From: Planctomycetota bacterium | Lineage (GTDB): Bacteria > Planctomycetota > Phycisphaerae > Phycisphaerales > SM1A02 | Reading direction: 5' to 3' | Assembly: GCA_027618565.1 (NCBI GenBank) | Contig: JAQCEQ010000003.1 | Span: forward strand, 46,662 to 110,661 | DNA: 64,000 nt | In this document: in pieces, positions 8,381-17,715 of the stretch | Position numbering within the stretch: the first letter of the stretch is position 1 | How the letters are laid out: each line of letters opens with the position of its first letter | The notes under the pieces: generated by a model | The model's database searches: none | What the model saw: only the letters and a program-made list of their open reading frames with translations | What the model was told of the DNA's origin: nothing | Position numbers and translations under genes: made by a program

Positions 8381-9739
8381 TCAGCTGGAAACCGGCGCGG
8401 ATCCAGCCAAAACGCGGTGACCGATGTCCTTGCGAAAGAAAGCGCCCGGGAAGTGAATCCGGGCGGCGGCCCGTGTGGCCAACGCCGCGGCCTCCGTCAG
8501 GGACTGAGCGAGTGCTGTCACTCCAACCACTCGGCCGCCGGCGCTGACGGCTCCCGCAGACCCCGGGCCGAGTGGCTTGGTGCTCGCGTGGAACACCTTG
8601 ACCACCTCGCCCGTTCCGGCTTCTGCTTCCGCATCCGCTATCCCCTCGATCCGATCACCCGTCCGCGGTGCGCCCGGATACCCCTGGGCGCACACGACCA
8701 CGCAACACGCCGTCCGCGAATCCATCGAGAAACTGGCTTCATCCAGTGATCCGTTCGCGGTGTGCCACAGCAGTCCGAGGAGGTCGCCCTGGAACCGCAT
8801 CATGAGAGCCTGTGTCTCCGGGTCGCCAAAACGAGCGTTGTACTCAAGCACCTTGGGACCGCCCGGAGTGAGCATCAGCCCGGCAAACAAGACGCCTCGG
8901 AACGGAACGGCGGCGGACTCGTCCTCAACGCGGCGACGGAGCGCGTCGACCGTGGGAACAAGGATCTGCCGAGAGACCGTGTCAAGCAGGGCGTCAGGTG
9001 CCAGCGGGGTGGGGCAGTAGGCGCCCATGCCCCCGGTGTTGGGGCCGGTGTCGCCCTCCCCGACTTGCTTGTGGTCCTGGCAGGGGTCCAGGATGGTGAT
9101 GGTCTTCCCATCAACTAGGGCCAAGACCGAGAGCTCCTGCCCATCCAGTCGTTCCTCGATGACCACCTTCGCAGCGTGGTCACCCTCCCGAACGCCCGCA
9201 AAACAGGCCCGAATCGCGACGCGCGCCTCCTCGGTGGTGGAGCAGACGGTCACGCCCTTTCCAGCGCAGAGTCCCGCCATCTTCACCACACACGGTTCGT
9301 CCCGATCATTGACATACCGCAGCGCCGCCGCTGCGCTGGTAAAGACACGACCCTCCGCGGTGGGGACCAAGGCCTCTCGCATGAGGGACTTGGCCCACGC
9401 CTTGTCGGATTCGATGAGGGCCAGGTCCCTGCGGGGTCCAAAGACGAGACGGCCCGGTGCCGAAAGCACATCAGCCATGCCCTCGGCCAATGGTCCTTCG
9501 GGACCGATCACAACCAAGCCGATCTCTTCGCGATCGCACCACCGCGTCAGGAAAAACGCCTTCCCGGGAGTGAGCTCCTCCGGGCATTCGCGTCCAAGCG
9601 CCACGAGGCCGGCGTTGGCACCCTTTTGGACCCACAGCGTGCCCAATCGTGGTGACTGCGTGAGTCGCCACGCGATCGCGTGTTCGCGCCCGCCAGAGCC
9701 AATCAAGAGGACATTCACGCGGTCTGGGGGAGTCGCCAT
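8381..9739 (-). CDS. purD: Phosphoribosylamine-glycine ligase (GAR synthetase)
   Basis: A 452-residue ATP-grasp enzyme of de novo purine synthesis, joining phosphoribosylamine and glycine in the cytoplasm. The N-terminus VNVLLIGSGGREHAIAWRL is the PurD signature. It is followed by FVFGPRRDLALIESDKAWAK-type and CVVKMAGLCAGKGVTVC ATP-binding strands, then GGMGAYCPTPL and the metal/phosphate segment LEYNARFGDPETQALM. The ATG at 9737-9739 starts MATPPDRVNVLLIG, one short tail ahead of the first beta strand, as usual. It is divergent from the gene at 9801 with 61 bases between them, and the subtilase gene downstream has its own promoter, so purD is probably a single-gene unit. Confidence 0.96.
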   Translation of the reverse strand: MATPPDRVNVLLIGSGGREHAIAWRLTQSPRLGTLWVQKGANAGLVALGRECPEELTPGKAFFLTRWCDREEIGLVVIGPEGPLAEGMADVLSAPGRLVFGPRRDLALIESDKAWAKSLMREALVPTAEGRVFTSAAAALRYVNDRDEPCVVKMAGLCAGKGVTVCSTTEEARVAIRACFAGVREGDHAAKVVIEERLDGQELSVLALVDGKTITILDPCQDHKQVGEGDTGPNTGGMGAYCPTPLAPDALLDTVSRQILVPTVDALRRRVEDESAAVPFRGVLFAGLMLTPGGPKVLEYNARFGDPETQALMMRFQGDLLGLLWHTANGSLDEASFSMDSRTACCVVVCAQGYPGAPRTGDRIEGIADAEAEAGTGEVVKVFHASTKPLGPGSAGAVSAGGRVVGVTALAQSLTEAAALATRAAARIHFPGAFFRKDIGHRVLAGSAPVSS

Positions 9740-9800
9740 CGCGCCCAAGTCTATGGGCAATCTGGTACTTTCCTCATCCACCCCGCGACGGAACACTTTC

Positions 9801-11303
9801 ATGAGCAACCACGACCGCATGAGTCATCGCCTTCACCCGCTGTTGCCGGTCCTCGCCACGGTTGCGGCGCTTGCCGCCATCAGCCTCAGCCTCTGCCTGG
9901 GGAGGACTGCCACCGCGCAAGAGCCAGGGGAGGGCCCCGCCGGCGTCATCCGCGAGTTGAACGGCCCCGATGCCAAGCTCTCCGACGACAACAAGAAGAG
10001 CGGACCAAGGGTCTTTCTCGAGTGGATCAAGGTACCGGCTCCACCAGCGGGGCGCTCGGTGGAGGTGTGGCCCGGGATGAAGGACTGGTCGAAAGTCTCG
10101 GCGTGGGCGCAGGGCGCCTCCGCGCTGGGCGACATCTTGGTGACCACGCAGAATGCTCGGTCGCTGGGGCTCCCCTATGGCATGGACGGGGTCTCGCCAG
10201 CGTTTCAGGAGAAGGGGATTTCCGTCGATTTTGGGACCGGCGACGACTTCGGGATAGTGACCTACGGGTACCTGGATGCCGTCCGCGGCATTGGCGTCTA
10301 CGCCGCCGCCGAGATGTATCGCGCCGCGGAAGCCAAGGATTGGACCCGTGCCTTCGATGTTGGCGTTGCATGGCTGCGATTCCTTCGTTTGGTGGCGGAC
10401 CGCGAGATGATGGCGGAGTCGGCATGTGCGCTCGCCGAGTTGGAGAGCGCCCTCTCGGTCCACCGCGACTTCCTCTGGCGATACCGGGACGCCATCCCCG
10501 CCGAGGTGTGCAAGCGAGCGTCGCTCAAGCAGTATCCGTTCCTGCATGCCGGCGATGGCGAGCGTCTGGAGGTGCTGGAACTGCCCGAGGGCGACCGCCT
10601 GCTGGCGAAGGCCGTGATGGAGCAGCGGACCTTCTCCGGTGACGAGCCGGACGAGGTGCAGTTCGTGGAGCTCTACGGCGCGAAGGACTCGGCAGACGCT
10701 CCCCTCATGCGCTTTGGCACCGTCAAGATGTGGGAACGCATCGCGTCACACCACGGAGCGCGGGCCGCGTCGATCGAGCGACTGGACGGGATGTACGACG
10801 ACTGGCACCGGCGCTGGCGCTCCAACCCGTACGGCCGCCTCTCGGAAGTCCCGACGATGCGGTCCAAGACAAACGCGTTGCGGTACGCGGCGGTTATCTT
10901 CTCGATCCAGGACCTGCAAGAGTTTTTCGCCGCGCGCAAGCGAGTCATCGCCTCCATCAATGGGACGGCGCTGGCGGCGGGGCTCTGCTCCTATCGGCGG
11001 AGCTACGAAGGACGCTGGCCCTCGGCGGTGAAGGCTGCACATGCCGCCCACATCGTGAAGCGGTTCGACTTCGACCCCTTTGACAAGCAAGGCCAGACGC
11101 TCAGTTACCGCACGTTCGAGGGTTCGAAGAATCTCCAGGTCCCCGGTGGATTGGTCTCGGTTCCGGAGGTCATGCTCTGGTCGCTGGGCATGGACGGGAA
11201 GAATGACAATCTCTCGTCGCATACGGATGATGGGTCGAAGGGCGACATCCTGTTGTGGCCTCCCGTGCGCGAGCTCCAGAGAGAGAGCCGAGGGGGAAAG
11301 TGA
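9801..11303 (+). CDS. Secreted protein of unknown function with pseudopilin-like C-terminal motif
   Basis: 500 residues from ATG 9801; an in-frame ATG at 9819 is also possible. An N-terminal export signal is clear (LLPVLATVAALAAISLSLCL). The middle part is helical and rich in Ala, Glu and Arg, and matches no family I know. Near the end, FDFDPFDKQGQTLSYRTF and then LWSLGMDGKND and DILLWPP resemble the C-terminal pattern seen in GspG-type pseudopilins (DPWGxPLxY ... SxGxDGxxD). The same pattern occurs in the pilin genes at 43-45 kb, though this protein has no prepilin leader. It overlaps trxB by GTGA, so the two are co-transcribed. The function is unknown. Confidence 0.8.
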   Translation: MSNHDRMSHRLHPLLPVLATVAALAAISLSLCLGRTATAQEPGEGPAGVIRELNGPDAKLSDDNKKSGPRVFLEWIKVPAPPAGRSVEVWPGMKDWSKVSAWAQGASALGDILVTTQNARSLGLPYGMDGVSPAFQEKGISVDFGTGDDFGIVTYGYLDAVRGIGVYAAAEMYRAAEAKDWTRAFDVGVAWLRFLRLVADREMMAESACALAELESALSVHRDFLWRYRDAIPAEVCKRASLKQYPFLHAGDGERLEVLELPEGDRLLAKAVMEQRTFSGDEPDEVQFVELYGAKDSADAPLMRFGTVKMWERIASHHGARAASIERLDGMYDDWHRRWRSNPYGRLSEVPTMRSKTNALRYAAVIFSIQDLQEFFAARKRVIASINGTALAAGLCSYRRSYEGRWPSAVKAAHAAHIVKRFDFDPFDKQGQTLSYRTFEGSKNLQVPGGLVSVPEVMLWSLGMDGKNDNLSSHTDDGSKGDILLWPPVRELQRESRGGK

Positions 11304-12286
11304 GCGACGGCGCGAGCGCCGCCGAACGCGTCGTGATCGTGGGGTCGGGTCCGGCGGGATGGACCGCCGCGATCTACGCCGCACGTGCCAATCTCCAGCC
11401 TGTCGTGTACGAGGGGGTCCCCACCGCCAATCCCGCGCCGGTCTTGCCGGGTGGGCAGTTGATGCTCACTACCGAAGTGGAGAATTACCCCGGCTTCCCC
11501 AAGGGGGTCTCGGGGACGGACATGATGGAGCTCTTCCGGGAGCAGGCGGTGCGATTTGGCACGCGAGTGGTGGGAGAGAACATCGACCGATGCGAATTCG
11601 GGGCGCGGCCCTTCACGCTTCACACGAGCGGGGGATCGACGGTCCGTGCGGCATCCGTCATCCTCGCCACCGGGGCGACCGCCAACTGGATCGGCCTTCC
11701 GAACGAGTTGCGGCTCGCCACCACTGGCGGCGGCGTGAGCGCGTGCGCGGTGTGCGACGGCGCGCTGCCCCCGTTTCGTGACCAGCCGCTGGCCGTGGTT
11801 GGCGGCGGTGACACGGCGATGGAAGAGGCCTCGTACCTGACCAAGTTCGGGTCGCGCGTCCATGTCATCCATCGCCGCGCGGAACTCCGCGCGTCCAAGG
11901 CGATGCAGGATCGGGTGCTGACCAATCCCAAGATCGAGATGGTGTGGAACAGTTGCGTGAGCGATGTCCTCGGTGGCGACTTCATTGAGGGCATCCAACT
12001 GACCAACACGGTGGATGGGGCCGTCAGCACGCTGCCCGTCAAGGGACTGTTCATCGCGATCGGCCACTCGCCCGCGACAGGATTCCTCAAGGGCTCCGGC
12101 GTGGCGCTGGACCAGGCCGGCTATGTGCACCTGTCCTCGCGCAGCGCGATGACCAACATCGACGGAGTGTTTGCGGCGGGCGATGTGGCCGACTCGGTGT
12201 ACCGCCAGGCCGTGACCGCCGCGGGCATGGGTTGCCAGGCGGCCATCGAGTGTGAACGATGGTTAGCTGCGAAGGGAATTCACTGA
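11300..12286 (+). CDS. trxB: Thioredoxin reductase
   Basis: A 328-residue flavoprotein of the usual TrxB length that reduces thioredoxin with NADPH in the cytoplasm. It has an N-terminal FAD-binding Rossmann motif (VVIVGSGPAGWTAAIYAARA), TTEVENYPGFP, the redox-active CAVC pair at Cys149 and Cys152 followed by DGA, the NADPH Rossmann motif LAVVGGGDTAMEEASYLTKF, and the C-terminal GVFAAGDVAD FAD motif. The usual active site is CATC, so the Ala-Val spacer is a mild variant. The start is GTG 11300, overlapping the preceding stop as GTGA, with an AGGGGGAAA Shine-Dalgarno-like stretch upstream. Confidence 0.96.
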   Translation: MSDGASAAERVVIVGSGPAGWTAAIYAARANLQPVVYEGVPTANPAPVLPGGQLMLTTEVENYPGFPKGVSGTDMMELFREQAVRFGTRVVGENIDRCEFGARPFTLHTSGGSTVRAASVILATGATANWIGLPNELRLATTGGGVSACAVCDGALPPFRDQPLAVVGGGDTAMEEASYLTKFGSRVHVIHRRAELRASKAMQDRVLTNPKIEMVWNSCVSDVLGGDFIEGIQLTNTVDGAVSTLPVKGLFIAIGHSPATGFLKGSGVALDQAGYVHLSSRSAMTNIDGVFAAGDVADSVYRQAVTAAGMGCQAAIECERWLAAKGIH

Positions 12287-13665
12287 CGGTGGCGAAGCGC
12301 GGTCCATGGCGTGATCGATGGGTCTCCTGGGGGAGTGTCGTAGCGCTCTTCGCTGGGGTGGCTGTCGGCCAGTGGCTTCACTCGAATGGCGGATCGGCGG
12401 AGGGATGGGCGGCCGCAGGCGACCTCATCCTCATTCGCCCGCTCATGCTGGTGGTGATGCCGCTGGTCTTGGTGAGCGTGATCACGGGAGTCACTTCGAT
12501 CGGGAGTCCCTCGCGGCTTGGGCTCCTTGGTGGGGCGGCCATCGTCTACTACACCGCGACGATGATCGTGGCGTGCACGCTGGGCGCGTTCCTCGTGACC
12601 TGGGTCGACCCGGGCGGCGGTGTCTCGCCGGAGGTGGCGAAGGATTTGCTGGCGGAAGGATCCTCCGCGCTCTCGTCCAATCCATCGCTTGCGCCGCGCA
12701 TCCAGTCAGGGGAAGCGGAGGGACTCTCCGGTGCGTGGCTCAACATCATCCGCCAAGTCGTGCCGGGCAACCCGTTCGCCGAAATGGCCAACGGGCGTCC
12801 CCTGGGCATCATCGGCTTCGCGCTGTTGATCGGCGCGGCCCTCGCGGTTGCCTGTGATCGGATCCCCGCGGCGCGGATGGCGCGTGACGCGATCAACGGC
12901 GTCTATGAGGCGTTGCTGGTGGCCGTGCAATGGATCATCGTGCTGCTGCCGATCGGTGCGTTCTGCCTGGTGGTGTCGACCGTGGCGCGCACCGGACTCA
13001 CGGAGTTTTCCGGCCCGATCGCGAAGTACATGGGCGTGGTGGTTCTGGGACTTCTCACGCACGCTCTGATCGTCCTCCCGATCGTGGCCCGGGTGGGAGG
13101 CGTCGGGCGACCTTGGCAGTTCATGTACCGGTGCCGTGCGGCCCTGGGAACGGCCTTCGTCACCAGTTCCAGTTCGGCCACGCTTCCCGTCACCCTCGAG
13201 GCCGGCGTGGAGGCCGGTGCCTCGCGTCGCGCCACCAACTTTGTCTGCCCGCTGGGATCCACCGTCAACATGGACGGCACCGCCCTGTACGAGGCAGTCG
13301 CCGTCGTGTTCCTCTTCCAGTTCATGGGGATCGAGCTGGGCATGCAGGAATTGGTGGTGGTCGTGGTCACGGCGACGCTGGCGGCGATCGGCGCCGCGAG
13401 CATCCCGAGCGCGGGATTGGTCACGATGGTCCTGGTGATCGGAGCGGTGAACACCAGTCTGGCGGATCCGTCAAAGGCGCTGCCGCTGGGGGCGATCGGT
13501 CTCATCCTCGGCGTTGACCGGATCCTGGACATGCTCCGGACGAGCGTCAATGTCTGGGGGGATCTGGTCGGCGCCAGGATGCTGACGCCGCTGGCTCCGG
13601 ATGACGACGCCTCGTCCCAGTCGGTGCCGGCCGCTCACGCGGGCACCGACGCCGCGGCCGCCTGA
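12259..13665 (+). CDS. Dicarboxylate/amino acid:cation symporter (DAACS/SDF family)
   Basis: About 468 residues with the multiple membrane helices and re-entrant loops of the GltP/DctA family. The two diagnostic motifs are present: the serine-rich loop FVTSSSSATLPVTLEAG and the substrate/cation-binding NMDGTALYE. It imports C4-dicarboxylates or acidic/neutral amino acids together with Na+ or H+, and which one cannot be read from sequence. ATG 12259 overlaps trxB by 28 bases. A GTG at 12289, just after the trxB stop, is an equally possible start since neither has a strong ribosome-binding site. The 3' end overlaps the oppositely oriented aspS by 31 bases. Confidence 0.92.
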   Translation: MVSCEGNSLTVAKRGPWRDRWVSWGSVVALFAGVAVGQWLHSNGGSAEGWAAAGDLILIRPLMLVVMPLVLVSVITGVTSIGSPSRLGLLGGAAIVYYTATMIVACTLGAFLVTWVDPGGGVSPEVAKDLLAEGSSALSSNPSLAPRIQSGEAEGLSGAWLNIIRQVVPGNPFAEMANGRPLGIIGFALLIGAALAVACDRIPAARMARDAINGVYEALLVAVQWIIVLLPIGAFCLVVSTVARTGLTEFSGPIAKYMGVVVLGLLTHALIVLPIVARVGGVGRPWQFMYRCRAALGTAFVTSSSSATLPVTLEAGVEAGASRRATNFVCPLGSTVNMDGTALYEAVAVVFLFQFMGIELGMQELVVVVVTATLAAIGAASIPSAGLVTMVLVIGAVNTSLADPSKALPLGAIGLILGVDRILDMLRTSVNVWGDLVGARMLTPLAPDDDASSQSVPAAHAGTDAAAA

Positions 13666-15437
13666 CGAACATGCAGTTCCTTGAGTTGCTCGTCGTCGAT
13701 GGGTGACGGGGCATCAATCATGAGGTCCTGGCCCGACTGCGTCTTGGGGAACGCGATGACATCACGGATGTTGTCCGTCCCGACAATGTGCATGACCAGG
13801 CGGTCCAGCCCGAAGGCGATCCCGCCGTGCGGCGGTGCGCCATGTCGGAGTGCGCCGAGGAGGAAGCCGAACTTGGCCTGGGCCTCCTCGCGAGAGAGCC
13901 CGATGAGGGAGAAGACCCGTTCCTGGACATCCATCCGGTGGATGCGGATCGAGCCACCGGCGATTTCACTTCCGTTGAGCACGAAGTCGTAGCCCGCACT
14001 GAGGCAGCGGCCGGGATCGCTCTCGAGCAACCCGAACTGGTCCGGGTTGGGGCTGGTGAAGGGATGGTGCAGCGCGACCCAGCGCTTGCCGTCGTCGTCC
14101 CACTCAAACATCGGGAAATCCACCACCCAGAGGAAGTTCCACGCGCCCTCGGGAATCATCTTGAGGTCGCGCGCCACGCGCAAGCGCAACTCGCCCATGA
14201 CCTTCGTCGCGGTCTCCCAGGTGTCGGCGGCAAAGAGCACCGCGTCGCCGGGCTTCACGCCAAGGCGCGACTCCAGCTGCGCCGCGATCGGCTCGAGGAA
14301 CTTGGCGATGCCGGTTTCCCAGCCTTTCTCCGTGCGCTTGGCGACGGGGACACCGCCCGCCTTGAAGGTCCTGACCCACTCGGTGTAGCCATCGGTCATC
14401 TTGCGCGTGAGCGACTCCGCGCCGCCGGGCACGACGATGCACTTGACCACGCCGGACCGTCCTGCCGGGCTGCGCTTGGCGAGCGCCTCTTGGAAGACCT
14501 TGAAGTCGCACTTCGCCGCGAGATCGCTGATGTCATGGACATGAAGCCCGAACCGCGTGTCGGGGCGGTCGATGCCGTAGGTCTCCATCGCTTCCGCCCA
14601 GGTGATGTGCGGGACCTGGCCGATGTCGTGGCTGAAGAGCTCCGTCCAGACATGCCGGATGAAGCCCGTCATCATCGAGATGACGTCCTCACGCTCGACA
14701 AAGCTCATCTCCAGGTCGATCTGGCTGAACTCCGCCTGGCGATCGGCGCGCGGGTCTTCGTCACGCAGGCACCGGCAGATCTGGAGGTAGCGGTCGCAGC
14801 CGGCCACCATCAGGATCTGCTTGAAGAGCTGGGGCGACTGCGGCAGCGCGTACCACGAGCCCTCGTGAAGCCGGCTGGGGACCACGAAGTCGCGTGCGCC
14901 TTCCGGCGTGGACTTGATGAGCAGGGGCGTCTCGATCTCCAGGAACCCATGCTGCTGGAAGTAGTCGCGCGTGGTCTTGGTGAGCCGCGACCGCGTGCGC
15001 AGGATCTGCTGCATGCGCGGCCGGCGCAGGTCGATGTATCGGTAGCGGAGCCGGGTCTCCTCGGCGATCTTCTCGGCCTCGTACTCGTCCGGGAGGATGG
15101 GCGGGTTTTCCGCGCGGTTGAAGAGCTCGATCTCCTCGACCACGATCTCCACCTCGCCGGTCGCCAGCTTGGGGTTTGGGCCTCCGGCCCGCGTGCGCAC
15201 TCTTCCGCGGACGCCGATCACATCCTCCCGGCGCACGGAACGGCCGACCCGGACCACCTCTGGCGATGCCGACTCCTGGTCAAACACCACCTGCGCAAGG
15301 CCTTCCTTGTCGCGAAGGTCGATGAAGGCGAGGCCCTTGGACTGTTCGCGGTAGGTGTTCACCCATCCGCAAAGGACGACCTCTTCCCCGACATGGGAGG
15401 GGCGGAGTTCGCCGCAATACCGAGTGCGCTTGAGCAT
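13635..15437 (-). CDS. aspS: Aspartyl-tRNA synthetase
   Basis: A 600-residue class II synthetase of the long bacterial type. It has an N-terminal OB anticodon-binding domain (VLCGWVNTYREQSKGLAFIDLRD), class II motif 2 around RCLRDEDPRADRQAEFSQID, a bacterial insertion domain of about 120 residues, and motif 3 in GGIAFGLDRLVMHIVGTDNI. It charges tRNA-Asp, and possibly tRNA-Asn if the organism lacks AsnRS, which cannot be judged here. The ATG at 15437 starts MLKRTRYCGELR, the normal N-terminus. It converges with, and overlaps by 31 bases, the symporter gene, and is divergent from the LpxB-like gene. Confidence 0.97.
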   Translation of the reverse strand: MLKRTRYCGELRPSHVGEEVVLCGWVNTYREQSKGLAFIDLRDKEGLAQVVFDQESASPEVVRVGRSVRREDVIGVRGRVRTRAGGPNPKLATGEVEIVVEEIELFNRAENPPILPDEYEAEKIAEETRLRYRYIDLRRPRMQQILRTRSRLTKTTRDYFQQHGFLEIETPLLIKSTPEGARDFVVPSRLHEGSWYALPQSPQLFKQILMVAGCDRYLQICRCLRDEDPRADRQAEFSQIDLEMSFVEREDVISMMTGFIRHVWTELFSHDIGQVPHITWAEAMETYGIDRPDTRFGLHVHDISDLAAKCDFKVFQEALAKRSPAGRSGVVKCIVVPGGAESLTRKMTDGYTEWVRTFKAGGVPVAKRTEKGWETGIAKFLEPIAAQLESRLGVKPGDAVLFAADTWETATKVMGELRLRVARDLKMIPEGAWNFLWVVDFPMFEWDDDGKRWVALHHPFTSPNPDQFGLLESDPGRCLSAGYDFVLNGSEIAGGSIRIHRMDVQERVFSLIGLSREEAQAKFGFLLGALRHGAPPHGGIAFGLDRLVMHIVGTDNIRDVIAFPKTQSGQDLMIDAPSPIDDEQLKELHVRQAAAASVPA

Positions 15438-15504
15438 GGGCGGGGAATGGTACCTGTGGGTGTTCGCTGCCTCGGGTCGTGATCCTCGCAGTAGCCTCAC
15501 GCGC

Positions 15505-16644
15505 GTGGGAGCGCCTTCGCTTGGAGTCCTGTTCACGGCCTTTGAGCCATCCGGGGACGCACACGCTGCAACGGTGGTGAGAGCGATCCGAACGCTCGCG
15601 CCTGAGGTGCCGATCCTCGCCTTCGGTGGCCCGCACTTGGCGGCTGCTGGTGCGGAGGTGATTCTGGAGACCGCGTCCGATGGGTCGATGGGGCTGGGCG
15701 CGTGGCGGAAGATCCCGGAACTCCAGCGCGCCCGCAAGGCGATGCACGAGATCCTGCACACGCGACGCATCGGGCTGCATGTGCCCGTGGACAGTTCCAG
15801 CGCCAACTTCCCGCTGTGCAAGATCTCGCGAGCGGAAGGAAAGCGAATCGTCCACCTCGTGGCGCCGCAATTGTGGGCTTCGCGGCCGTGGCGTGCCAAG
15901 ACGCTCAAGCGGCTGACGGACCATGTGCTGTGCCTGCTGCCGTTTGAGCCGGCCTGGCTCGCGGCCCGGGGGATCCCCGCCAGCTACATCGGACACCCCA
16001 GGATCCACCGCCCGCTGGACACGGCGAGCCTGGTGGCGCGGGCGGCGCAATTCCCGGTCGGGAGCCCGCGAGTCGCGCTCCTCCCGGGCTCGCGTCGCGC
16101 CGAGGTCGCCGCCAACCTCCCCTCAATGATCCAAGTCTTCGAGGCACTGGGCGGGGGGCACCGACGGATCGCAGGAGTGATGGCCTTGGCGAACGAATCA
16201 CTGCGCGCAGTCGTCCGGAGAGTCGCGCCAGACCTCCCGGGGACGGTGGTCGTGACGGTGGACGCACTCGACCCAGCGCTCCATTGGTGCGACCTGGCGC
16301 TGGCGGTCTCCGGGACCGTCTCGCTGGATGTCACCCGGCACGCCAAGCCGATGGTGGGCATGTACCGGGTCTCGAGACTGTCGGCCCTCCTCGCACCGCT
16401 GATCCTGCGGACTCCCTTTCGGCTCCTGCCCAATGTCATCGCCCAGCGCGAGATCGTCCCCGAGTTCGTGCCGTATGCCGGAGGCATCGGGAGGATTGCC
16501 GAGGCAGCGGAGGAACTGCTCACGGACTCGCGGACCGCGGCGCGGGCGACGGCCGAACTCCTGCGCGTGCGCGAGGCCTTTGGCGAGCGAGACCCGGGCC
16601 AGGAGGCAGCGCAGCGGATCCTTCGCTATGTCCGCCGGGATTGA
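15505..16644 (+). CDS. lpxB: LpxB-like lipid-A-disaccharide synthase family glycosyltransferase
   Basis: 379 residues from GTG 15505; an ATG at 15436 would add 23 residues but would overlap the aspS start. Family features in order: FTAFEPSGDAHAA (the GExSGD equivalent), FGGPHLAAAGAEV, SMGLGAWRKIPEL, VAPQLWASRPWRAKTLKRLTDHVLCLLPFEP with YIGHP, the donor-binding LLPGSRRAEVAANL, then ALAVSGTVSLDVTRHAKPMV and the C-terminal LPNVIAQREIVPEFV. LpxB joins UDP-diacylglucosamine and lipid X at the inner membrane. Where Escherichia coli has IDAPDFN with the catalytic Asp98, this protein reads VDSSSAN, so Ser99 stands at the aligned place. Either the acceptor/catalytic region has diverged or the reaction differs. 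Family membership is confident; activity is less so. Confidence 0.85.
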   Translation: MGAPSLGVLFTAFEPSGDAHAATVVRAIRTLAPEVPILAFGGPHLAAAGAEVILETASDGSMGLGAWRKIPELQRARKAMHEILHTRRIGLHVPVDSSSANFPLCKISRAEGKRIVHLVAPQLWASRPWRAKTLKRLTDHVLCLLPFEPAWLAARGIPASYIGHPRIHRPLDTASLVARAAQFPVGSPRVALLPGSRRAEVAANLPSMIQVFEALGGGHRRIAGVMALANESLRAVVRRVAPDLPGTVVVTVDALDPALHWCDLALAVSGTVSLDVTRHAKPMVGMYRVSRLSALLAPLILRTPFRLLPNVIAQREIVPEFVPYAGGIGRIAEAAEELLTDSRTAARATAELLRVREAFGERDPGQEAAQRILRYVRRD

Positions 16645-16674
16645 GGGCCAAGGTGTGGCGCGCGGCCGGTCCAG

Positions 16675-17715
16675 TCACCAGGGATCGATGTCGATGAAGA
16701 AGACCTCGCTCGTGGCCGGCCGCGGGGAAAGGTCATTGAGCGCCTCCGGTCGTTCGTCGTGGGCGACGCGGTCGCAGGAATAGAGTCCGAGGTACTCCAG
16801 GTCCAGCTCTTCCAGCCTGGACTCAACCAAGTCCTCGACTTCGTCCAGGCAGGTCGCCGCCAGCCACAGGTTGACATACGCGCCGTCGGACCGGGCGGCA
16901 CCTTCCGTCGCCGTGCGATCTGAATCCACGGCCTCCGGATCGATTGGCCGCGCGAGCGCGACCGCGTACCACAGCGTCCGGCCGAGTGGGCGGCCACCTT
17001 CGTCCAGGTTGCTGGATCGGTCGACATTCAGTTCGAGGCCGAACATTTCGCGAAGTTGCATGAGCACCTCCTCAAAGTCGGGCCTGGTCAGGTCCTCTGG
17101 CTCCGCGGACCCGGGCACCCCCGCCGACAGCACGTCTCGCACCACGGTGGGACTGGTGGCGCGGCGATCCAGTTCCAGCGGCCAGGTCTCGGGCACCTCG
17201 GCGAGGTCGTGCTGGTGCAGCATCCGCTCCACCTCCCACCGCATCGCGATCGGGACGTTGATGAGGAGACCCTTCCAGGAATCCAGGAAGACCTCCACGA
17301 AGGGCTCGTCAGAGTTGGCGCCGATCCCGATGTTGGCGTCCTCCATGAGAACGGCGCGATACTGACCAAACCCGCGAAGGAAGTCACCGACCGGGATGGG
17401 TTCGGGCGTCATGAACACATCCAAGGATCGAAAGGCATCGCGCGAACCGACTTCGATGACCGGGGTGACTTCGTCGCCGAGGAGCTGGACCGCATTCCGG
17501 TAGATCGGGAGAATGCGTTCGTGGCTGACGGTCACCTGGAAGGAGTAGGTGTCGGGCGTGACTTCGCCGGTGACCGGATCCTCCTCGCCCGGGACATAGT
17601 CCAGGACAAATCCCTGCACCGGTTCCGGGAGGTCCACCGGTTCCAATCCCAGCGGGAGTTGGAAGGCACCGACCCGTTGGCGCTCAAGGTCCGACCGAAG
17701 CTGGTGTTGCCTCAT
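16675..17715 (-). CDS. Conserved-looking hypothetical protein (346 aa)
   Basis: An acidic soluble protein with no signal peptide, membrane span or family I recognise. Visible features are a Pro/Leu-rich N-terminal part (FQLPLGLEPVDLPEPVQGFVLDYVPGEED) and an Asp/Glu-rich C-terminal third ending in FFIDIDPW. Coding bias matches its neighbours. The ATG at 17715 overlaps the stop of the YkgJ-type gene as ATGA, which implies translational coupling and fixes the start. It is probably the last gene of a three-gene unit behind rpoC. No function can be assigned. Confidence 0.8.
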   Translation of the reverse strand: MRQHQLRSDLERQRVGAFQLPLGLEPVDLPEPVQGFVLDYVPGEEDPVTGEVTPDTYSFQVTVSHERILPIYRNAVQLLGDEVTPVIEVGSRDAFRSLDVFMTPEPIPVGDFLRGFGQYRAVLMEDANIGIGANSDEPFVEVFLDSWKGLLINVPIAMRWEVERMLHQHDLAEVPETWPLELDRRATSPTVVRDVLSAGVPGSAEPEDLTRPDFEEVLMQLREMFGLELNVDRSSNLDEGGRPLGRTLWYAVALARPIDPEAVDSDRTATEGAARSDGAYVNLWLAATCLDEVEDLVESRLEELDLEYLGLYSCDRVAHDERPEALNDLSPRPATSEVFFIDIDPW

